Source of the DNA: Phycisphaerae bacterium
GTDB lineage: Bacteria > Planctomycetota > Phycisphaerae > Phycisphaerales > SM1A02
Length of the DNA stretch: 9,731 nucleotides
Reading direction: 5' to 3'
NCBI GenBank assembly: GCA_018665385.1
Contig: JABJDN010000092.1
Coordinates: 1-9,731 of the forward strand
The position numbers were made by a program, and so were the translations under genes. Below, piece by piece: positions 4,330-9,731 of the stretch. How positions within the stretch are numbered: the first letter of the stretch is position 1; each line of letters starts with the position of its first letter. The notes beneath the pieces are model-generated. The model was not told the DNA's origin. It worked only from the letters and a program-made list of their open reading frames with translations, and searched no databases.

Positions 4330-6897
4330 GTGGCTAAAAAAGCAGTGAAAACAAGAGTTCATCATCTCGCCAAGAAGATTGGTGTAGAGTCGAAAGACAT
4401 TGTCGCTAAATGTAAAAGCGAAGGCATCCCTGGTATCACAACATACCAGTCTGCGATCTCTGCAGGTCTACAAGCAACAATTGTTGAGTGGTTTAGCGAA
4501 GTAGAAGACAAAGCGAGTTCTTCTGCAATTGAAACTGCTGCCAAAGTTGATGTAACAAAGGTGAAGGCGCGAGCGAAAAAGAAAACCAAAAAGAAAGTTC
4601 CAAAGATAGCCGATTCGCCAGCCGCAAGTGCTTCTGGTACTGCTTCAGTAGAAGGTCAAAAAGATGCGAAGCAAGGGGTTACACCCTTGGGTCGTACGAT
4701 GGACGCGCCAGTAAAAGCAAAAATGGCTGGGCCGCGGGTTATTCGAATCGAAAAGCCTGAACCAGAAACAAAACCTAAACCAAGGCAACCCCGGCGTCAG
4801 CCAGGTGGGCAATCTCCAAGAGGTGGAGCAGGTGTAGGAATGCCGCAGCAAATGCCGCCACCCCAGCAAGATGACAAAGGTAATCGTCGGAACAAACGAC
4901 GAACAACAAATCAAGCCGCTCCTCGGCAGGGCGAACGTGGGTCACGGAATCCAAGCCCGGTGCAAGGCAAGCCAGATTCAAACTGGAGAAAACAAGATCT
5001 TCTCGAACGAGAAAACAGGTTGCGTAGAAGTGGTGGCTTCTTTAGGCAAGCTCGTAGGGATAGCCAAAAGAGAACCGATCAGCCAGCATCTAAAGCAAAA
5101 ACACTGAAACAAACAGGCGGTTCAATTAATATTACTGAACCAATTTCAATCAAAGCACTTTCAGCAGCGACTGGAGTCAAGGCGAAAGACATCTTGAAAA
5201 AATTGTTGCTCAATGAAATTATGGCAACAGTAAACGACACTATCGATACAGATCAAGCTCTTGAGATGATGCTTGGTTGGGGAATTGATCTAAACGTCAT
5301 TGCCGAGAAAACAGCGGAAGAACAAATTGTTGACTCATTTACATCCCGCGAATATGTAGATGAGCAACCGCGTTCGCCTGTCGTAACAATTTTAGGCCAT
5401 GTTGATCATGGTAAAACGTCTCTTCTCGACCGAATTCGGTCTGCAAACGTTGCCGATGGTGAAGCTGGCGGAATTACCCAAGCAACAAGTGCATTTAGAG
5501 TTCCAGTAAAAGCGGGTGATGTTGACAGGTTAGTTACATTCATCGACACTCCTGGTCACGAAGCATTTACAGAAATGCGTTCACGTGGAGCTAAAGTTAC
5601 AGACATAGTTGTTCTTGTAGTTGCTGCAGATGACGGTGTAATGCCACAAACTATCGAATCAATAAACCACTCTAAGAGTGCTGGCGTGCCAATTGTTGTA
5701 GCGCTCAATAAGATCGATAAACAAAATGCTACCGAAGAAAATATCCAGCGAATTCTTGGTCAACTTGCTGAACATGAACTGAATCCAGTTGACTGGGGCG
5801 GATCAACAGAAGTGATCCGAACAAGCGCTATAGAAAATACTGGAATTCAGGACCTTCTTGAAATCCTCGATTATCAAGCGGAGTTACTCGAATTGAAAGC
5901 TGATTTTGGTGGCAGCGCTGAAGGAACAGTAATTGAAGCCCACGTAGCGGAAGGCCGTGGTCCAGTTGCAAGTGTACTAGTGCAAGAAGGCATATTGAAA
6001 AAGGGCGACTTTATTGTTGCAGGCCGCGGGTACGGAAGAATTCGCGCATTAGTAAACGAACGTGATGAGCAGGTTGTCGAAGCTTTTCCATCAACGCCAC
6101 TGTCTATTTTAGGTTTGAGCGAAGTTCCAGATGCTGGCGATAAGTTTTATGTTGTTAAATCTTTAAAGGCCGCAGAAGCTGCCGCGAAAGAACGTACGCA
6201 ACTTGAACGCCAATCCGATCTGTCTCGTGAGGGAGTAACACTCGACAATATATTTGAGCAAATGAAAACCGCAGAAATGCGTGAACTTCCTGTCATCGTC
6301 AAAGGCGATGTACAAGGGTCAATTGAGACATTGCGAAATACTATCGGTAAAATCGGCAACGATGAAGCCGCTATTGTTATTAAACATAGTGCAGTTGGCG
6401 GTATAAACGAATCAGATGTGAATTTAGCAGAAGCTTGCGGTGGAATTATCACTGGCTTCAATGTTACAAGTTCTGCCAAATCAAGAAGACTTGCAGAGGA
6501 AAAAGGCGTTGAGATACGGTATTACGATGTCATTTACGATTTAATCGATGACTTAACAAAAGCACTCGAAGGGCTGTTAGATCCAGAAATCAAACTAGAA
6601 GTTCTCGGACATGCTGAAGTACGCGATGTGTTTAGGGTTTCGAAAGTCGGCATGATTGCCGGTTGCTATGTTACAGACGGCTCAATCGAAAGGCACCAAC
6701 AGATTCGTGTCACACGAGACGGCATTGTTGTAGAAGCAGATCGTAAACTCGATCAATTGAAACGATTTAAAGACGATGCAAAAGAAGTTAAAGCTGGACA
6801 AGAGTGCGGTATGAATATTGATGGATACACCGACATAAAAATCGGCGATGTTATCGAATGTTATAAATCTCTAGAGGTGAAGCGAACACTGTCGTAA
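4330..6897 (+). CDS. infB: Translation initiation factor IF-2
   Basis: IF-2 is the GTPase that places fMet-tRNA on the 30S subunit and promotes subunit joining. The 855-residue product starts with an IF2_N motif (about 5-55). A long disordered linker (about 60-260) follows, rich in Lys, Pro, Arg, Gln and Gly. A second IF2_N domain spans about 271-322. The GTPase domain begins at about 348, with G1 GHVDHGKT 356-363, G2 GGIT 380-383, G3 DTPGH 406-410, G4 NKID 460-463 and G5 SA 499-500. Domain II (about 530-620), the IF2-specific domain III (about 640-745) and the C-terminal fMet-tRNA-binding beta-barrel (about 755-850) follow. Length is within the usual bacterial range. After G2 the sequence reads QATSAF, where the common consensus is QHIGAY. 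GTG start with good GGAG. It lies between nusA and rbfA as in most bacteria, with a 4-base gap before rbfA. Confidence 0.98.
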   Translation: MAKKAVKTRVHHLAKKIGVESKDIVAKCKSEGIPGITTYQSAISAGLQATIVEWFSEVEDKASSSAIETAAKVDVTKVKARAKKKTKKKVPKIADSPAASASGTASVEGQKDAKQGVTPLGRTMDAPVKAKMAGPRVIRIEKPEPETKPKPRQPRRQPGGQSPRGGAGVGMPQQMPPPQQDDKGNRRNKRRTTNQAAPRQGERGSRNPSPVQGKPDSNWRKQDLLERENRLRRSGGFFRQARRDSQKRTDQPASKAKTLKQTGGSINITEPISIKALSAATGVKAKDILKKLLLNEIMATVNDTIDTDQALEMMLGWGIDLNVIAEKTAEEQIVDSFTSREYVDEQPRSPVVTILGHVDHGKTSLLDRIRSANVADGEAGGITQATSAFRVPVKAGDVDRLVTFIDTPGHEAFTEMRSRGAKVTDIVVLVVAADDGVMPQTIESINHSKSAGVPIVVALNKIDKQNATEENIQRILGQLAEHELNPVDWGGSTEVIRTSAIENTGIQDLLEILDYQAELLELKADFGGSAEGTVIEAHVAEGRGPVASVLVQEGILKKGDFIVAGRGYGRIRALVNERDEQVVEAFPSTPLSILGLSEVPDAGDKFYVVKSLKAAEAAAKERTQLERQSDLSREGVTLDNIFEQMKTAEMRELPVIVKGDVQGSIETLRNTIGKIGNDEAAIVIKHSAVGGINESDVNLAEACGGIITGFNVTSSAKSRRLAEEKGVEIRYYDVIYDLIDDLTKALEGLLDPEIKLEVLGHAEVRDVFRVSKVGMIAGCYVTDGSIERHQQIRVTRDGIVVEADRKLDQLKRFKDDAKEVKAGQECGMNIDGYTDIKIGDVIECYKSLEVKRTLS

Positions 6898-6901
6898 TAC
6901 T

Positions 6902-7279
6902 ATGAGTCAACGAACCGAGCAAGTTGCATCTACGCTAAAGCGAGCTACACAAATGGTGTTATCGCGTGGTATTTCTGACCCTCGCGTGCAGGGGATTATT
7001 ACTATTACAAGAGTAGACGTGAGCGCAGATTTAGCAAACGCCACTTTGTTTTGCACGGTTACACCACATAGACACGAAAAGTTATCGTTGCACGGTTTGA
7101 CATCTGCCTCAAGGTGGATTCGTAGGCAAGTTGCAGACAAAGTACGTTTTCGTAGGATGCCTCAATTCAGTTTTAAGCTTGATGAACAATTGATTAAACA
7201 ACAAGAAGTGCTTGCTAGTATTGCCGAAGCAATTCGTGAAGACGAAAAAAAAGCACAAAATAAAAAGAAGGATACTTGA
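6902..7279 (+). CDS. rbfA: 30S ribosome-binding factor RbfA
   Basis: RbfA is a small KH-type protein that helps mature the 16S rRNA 5' end and the 30S subunit, notably in the cold. The 125-residue product begins with the family pattern R-x-E-Q-V-A-x-x-L. It continues with a SRGISDPRVQGIITITRVDVS segment and a T-x-A-S-R-W-I-R-R-Q motif, and ends in the conserved FRRMPQFSFKLDEQL region (about 82-96). The C-terminal 15 residues are Lys-rich. It starts 4 bases after the infB stop and has no clear Shine-Dalgarno close by, which suggests reinitiation by ribosomes finishing infB. The TGA stop at 7277-7279 abuts the next gene's GTG. Confidence 0.95.
   Translation: MSQRTEQVASTLKRATQMVLSRGISDPRVQGIITITRVDVSADLANATLFCTVTPHRHEKLSLHGLTSASRWIRRQVADKVRFRRMPQFSFKLDEQLIKQQEVLASIAEAIREDEKKAQNKKKDT
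7266..7272 (+). promoter_or_regulatory. Ribosome binding site that fixes the GTG start of the HhH gene
   Basis: AGAAGGA, inside the end of rbfA, ends 7 bases before GTG at 7280. This supports that start although the codon is unusual and directly abuts the rbfA stop. Confidence 0.7.
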
Positions 7280-8236
7280 GTGAAAAACGCTACAGAATTT
7301 GCAAAGAAATTCAAAAAATTTAAAAAGAGTTTGCCAGATGCCTCCGTTGAAATGAACGAGCATGGCGTTATCGGCGAAGTCGTGTACGCGCACCTCCTTT
7401 GGAACGCAACATCTAAGCAAGCAAGCCAAGCATATAAAAGATTGATGGCCGCAACTGTTGACATGAATGATCTGCGGGTACACCATCTATACGAAATCAT
7501 AGATTTGATTGGCGAAAGTTATCCTCAGGTATACGATCGAACGAAACGGTTAAAAACAGTACTCGATGCTATTTATAAGCGTGAACATGGTATGCATGTT
7601 GCAAGCCTTGAGGGTGCTGGCAAGCGAGATATTCGTGACTATTTCGAATCGCTCAAAGGCATATCGCCATTTGTTTGCAACAGAATTATTGCAATCTGCT
7701 TCGAGGTAGCAGCTATGCCTGTCGACGACAGGACCTTGGCAGTTATGATTTCTAATGACCTGATACACGAAAGTGCAGATGTAGCAGATGCAAGTTCCTG
7801 GCTCACAAGGCAAGTGAAGGCAGGAGAAATTGGTGAGATTCATGTGCGCTTACATACTTGGGTAGAACTTCAGCCGATTCCGAAACCACCGAAGAAAGTA
7901 ACTCGAAAAGTCAGGAAGAAAACTTTTGTAAAGGTTGTTGCTAAAGCAGTAGTGGAATCCGATGAAACTTTAATTGTTGAGGAAGCTGCACCTAAAAAAT
8001 CGGTAACGAAAAAGAAGGTGACAAAAAAGAAAGTCACTAAAACCAAAACTCCTAAGAAGAAAGTTACTAAAAAGAAAACTTCTAAGAAGCAAAAAACAAC
8101 TACTAAAAAAGTAGTAAAGAAAACACCGCTAACAAAAAAGAAGGCTACAAAGAAGAAAGTGGCGAATAAACCTTCGTCAAAGAAGAAGGTTGCCAAGAAG
8201 AAAGTTGCAAAGAAAAAGGCCGCAAAGAAGAAGTGA
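7280..8236 (+). CDS. Divergent HhH-GPD (endonuclease III-fold) protein with histone-H1-like lysine tail
   Basis: Residues 1-200 look like the helical DNA glycosylase fold. LKGISPFVCNRIIAICFEV (125-143) followed by AAMPVDD (144-150) lines up without gaps with the endonuclease III helix-hairpin-helix and the segment to its catalytic Asp (LPGVGRKTANVV...AVDTH). In this alignment D149 matches the catalytic Asp, but F131 replaces the lyase Lys. The four C-terminal Fe-S cysteines are absent. Residues about 204-318 are an extremely basic tail of K-K-K-V/A-T/A-K units ending in KKKAAKKK, probably disordered and able to coat DNA or RNA. It is therefore not a standard Nth; it could be a monofunctional glycosylase, a structural nucleic-acid-binding protein or an rRNA-binding factor. 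The GTG start has AGAAGGA 7 bases upstream. It abuts rbfA and overlaps the TPR gene by 4 bases (GTGA), so it is expressed with the translation operon. The fold is inferred from motif alignment only. Confidence 0.72.
   Translation: MKNATEFAKKFKKFKKSLPDASVEMNEHGVIGEVVYAHLLWNATSKQASQAYKRLMAATVDMNDLRVHHLYEIIDLIGESYPQVYDRTKRLKTVLDAIYKREHGMHVASLEGAGKRDIRDYFESLKGISPFVCNRIIAICFEVAAMPVDDRTLAVMISNDLIHESADVADASSWLTRQVKAGEIGEIHVRLHTWVELQPIPKPPKKVTRKVRKKTFVKVVAKAVVESDETLIVEEAAPKKSVTKKKVTKKKVTKTKTPKKKVTKKKTSKKQKTTTKKVVKKTPLTKKKATKKKVANKPSSKKKVAKKKVAKKKAAKKK
7991..8233 (+). repeat. Degenerate tandem repeat encoding the lysine-rich tail
   Basis: About 240 bases of AAG/AAA triplets interspersed with ACT, GTT and GCA encode irregular K-K-K-V-T/A-K repeats. 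Mixed Lys codons (AAA and AAG) and no out-of-frame drift to the end argue for a maintained coding repeat rather than a slippage artefact. Length variation between strains is likely. Confidence 0.75.
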
Positions 8237-9675
8237 TTGGACGCTGCGTAGTAATGCCTCTGATGTTCTGCATGTCGAGCACGGCATTTGTAGAGCCATT
8301 AACAATCCAAGAATATTTTGCGAATGTATCAGTTGACAAAATTGCTGGTCCGGCGCACCAAACGGTTCGTAGTGCTGCAAGAGAGTATGTGCACGCAAAA
8401 CAATTAGCGCTCAATAACTTCCATATAGAAGCAATAAAACATTACCGTAACGCCGCGGCATTAGATGTACTTTCGCCTGCTCCTTGGGTTGGGATGGCAA
8501 TTTCGTTGGGCGCAATTAAACAAGATGACACAGCGCTGCTTGTTTGGAAAGAAGTTATTGCGAGGGACCCTTCGCATACTGACGCTTTGTTAATTCTTGG
8601 AATTGATGCAGCCAGAATGGGGAATAAAGAACTCGGGCAACAATACCTTTCTAGGCATTGGATTGAAGCGAATCCAGAGCCAATTGAATCACTTTTACGA
8701 TACGCTGCTTTGCGTTCTGTGTTTGATACTGATGAAGTAGCACTCGGATTTTTAGAAAAAGAGTTAGGTCCAATTTTAGATGAAGCGGGTCACAGATTAG
8801 CTACTTCAGCACCAAGTGCTGCATGGCTAGGAGTTATTCAACAACTTGTAGATTTGAATTCTACTGAATTGGCGCTTTTACTCATCCAGCAACATATCGC
8901 AGATGTCAAGCCAAAAGAATTAGCCTCGTTGCTGACGATTCTTCCTGTCCTTGAATCAGTAAGCAATGGCGACGGCTCATTGACCGAAAATATATATACA
9001 GAGTTTTCTGTGAATAATAAGCTGGCGTTATCACCGCGTTGGTCTGAACGAATATCGTTAGCCGAAGCACTCTCACTCGCAGCCCAATCTGTCTCGGTTG
9101 TTAGTGGTAATGTAGACGCGTCAGTTCTCTTATATAAAAAATCAGTAGAGCTAGATGCAACAAATGCCCTTGCTATAAATAACCTTGCTTGGATAGTACT
9201 TGAAGAAGAGGGGCCTACAGAATATGTGCAACAGCTTTGCGCAAAAGCAATGTCGTTGGATGCAAAAGCTCCGTACATCTTAGATACTGTGGGACGAATG
9301 CAAACAATGCTGGGAAATACAGAGCTCTCTTTAGAGTTACTTACGACAGCAATTGAATTGTCAGATGACCCTAGCCCCGAAATGTACGAGCATCTTGGCG
9401 ATGCGTTATGGAACTCCGGAGAGAGGGAACGCGCCTTGGCGATGTGGGAAACGGCATCAACTATCTTGAATACAGAAGATTTTAAAACGTTTGCAATGCA
9501 AGATTATGCAGCACTGGCGCACTCTGTATGGGGAGTGATGGTGCGAACCCCAGAAGCAATGTACGATTTTGAGATGAGTGGTGTACTATGCCGATTACAG
9601 AATAAATTGCACGCTGTAGCGCAAGGTAATGAACCCGACTTTGAATATACAAAAAGGCTGAATGGAGCAAACTAA
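8233..9675 (+). CDS. TPR-repeat protein, probably exported
   Basis: The 480-residue product begins MIGRCVVMPLMFCMSSTAFVEP, a short hydrophobic N-terminus that looks like a signal peptide (cleavage near 19-21). The rest is helical with tetratricopeptide-type repeats. N-terminal units lie at about 48-81 (AKQLALNNFHIEAIKHYRNA), 82-115 and 116-149. A less regular middle follows, and then C-terminal units at about 313-346 (AINNLAWIVLEEEG), 347-380 (DTVGRMQTMLGN) and 382-415 (MYEHLGDALWNSGERERALAMWE). TPRs are protein-interaction scaffolds, so the function is not predicted. The GTG at 8233 overlaps the preceding stop (GTGA); an ATG at 8254 is an alternative but would cut into the hydrophobic leader. 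The upstream AAGAAG is a weak ribosome site, so coupling to the preceding gene is likely. The stop overlaps the next start (TAATG). Confidence 0.82.
   Translation: MIGRCVVMPLMFCMSSTAFVEPLTIQEYFANVSVDKIAGPAHQTVRSAAREYVHAKQLALNNFHIEAIKHYRNAAALDVLSPAPWVGMAISLGAIKQDDTALLVWKEVIARDPSHTDALLILGIDAARMGNKELGQQYLSRHWIEANPEPIESLLRYAALRSVFDTDEVALGFLEKELGPILDEAGHRLATSAPSAAWLGVIQQLVDLNSTELALLLIQQHIADVKPKELASLLTILPVLESVSNGDGSLTENIYTEFSVNNKLALSPRWSERISLAEALSLAAQSVSVVSGNVDASVLLYKKSVELDATNALAINNLAWIVLEEEGPTEYVQQLCAKAMSLDAKAPYILDTVGRMQTMLGNTELSLELLTTAIELSDDPSPEMYEHLGDALWNSGERERALAMWETASTILNTEDFKTFAMQDYAALAHSVWGVMVRTPEAMYDFEMSGVLCRLQNKLHAVAQGNEPDFEYTKRLNGAN
9664..9667 (+). promoter_or_regulatory. Ribosome binding site for the YebC-family gene
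   Basis: GGAG inside the end of the TPR gene ends 7 bases before ATG at 9675, confirming that start despite the 1-base overlap with the TAA stop. Confidence 0.7.
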
Positions 9676-9731
9676 TGGCAGGTCATAGTAAATGGGCAAA
9701 CATTAAACATCGGAAAGCAAGGCAAGATGCT
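9675..9731 (+). CDS. YebC/PmpR/TACO1-family protein (5' end only)
   Basis: Only 19 codons are inside the window: MAGHSKWANIKHRKARQDA. This is the near-invariant N-terminus of the YebC family (MAGHSKWANIKHRKAxQDA), so the assignment is firm although the gene is cut by the window edge. Members were described as DNA-binding regulators (PmpR). Several, including mitochondrial TACO1, act on translation, with work pointing to relief of stalled ribosomes. That role would suit its place at the end of a nusA-infB-rbfA operon. The ATG overlaps the TPR gene's TAA by one base and has a good GGAG. Confidence 0.93.
   Translation, partial: MAGHSKWANIKHRKARQDA

Noticed and set aside
7109..7486. Open frames on the - strand across the rbfA/HhH junction.
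   Set aside because: They are antisense to two well-supported genes, lack a ribosome site or family motif, and mirror AT-rich lysine codons as Phe/Leu/Cys-rich sequence.
7280..7880. Calling the HhH gene nth (endonuclease III).
   Set aside because: The catalytic Lys is replaced by Phe and the Fe-S cysteines are absent, so the symbol would be misleading.
7870..8233. The A-rich repeated DNA as a CRISPR array or a frameshifted low-complexity artefact.
   Set aside because: There are no constant repeats with unique spacers, and the reading frame stays open and lysine-rich up to a stop that overlaps the next gene correctly.
8838..9278. A 146-codon open frame on the - strand.
   Set aside because: It is antisense to the TPR gene, Ser/Ala-rich, and without motifs.

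Overview
The window is ordinary bacterial chromosomal DNA of moderate GC. It carries a translation and transcription housekeeping cluster on the + strand, next to a divergent two-gene unit on the - strand. Long coding regions, short gaps and stop/start overlaps indicate a compact genome. The gene set (IF2 with a long basic N-terminal region, a lysine-tailed protein, an exported TPR protein) is compatible with a marine Planctomycetota-like bacterium, possibly Phycisphaerae. That placement is an impression from protein style, not a demonstrated assignment.

Layout. Positions 4-2537 (- strand) hold a DsbD-type thiol:disulfide reductant transporter, followed with a 4-base overlap by a LOG-family nucleoside monophosphate phosphoribohydrolase. 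Positions 2538-2915 are a 378-base divergent intergenic region. Its + strand is densely structured: a possible 15-residue leader peptide with a good Shine-Dalgarno sequence, a chain of hairpins with one mutually exclusive pairing, a strong intrinsic terminator at 2832-2859, and then a G-free A/C-rich leader into nusA. Positions 2916-9731 (+ strand) hold nusA, infB, rbfA, a divergent HhH-GPD (endonuclease III-fold) protein with a histone-H1-like lysine tail, an apparently exported TPR protein, and the first 19 codons of a YebC/TACO1-family gene.

How the genes fit together. nusA-infB-rbfA is the widely conserved cluster linking transcription elongation, translation initiation and 30S maturation. 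Here it lacks rimP directly upstream. From rbfA on, the genes abut or overlap (TGA|GTG, GTGA, TAATG), so the HhH protein, the TPR protein and YebC are probably co-transcribed and translationally coupled with the ribosome genes.

The most interesting parts are the structured region before nusA, which looks like either an attenuated leader or a free-standing small RNA, and the unusual lysine-tailed HhH-GPD protein, which lacks the usual catalytic lysine and iron-sulfur cysteines. No CRISPR array, insertion sequence, tRNA or rRNA gene was seen.
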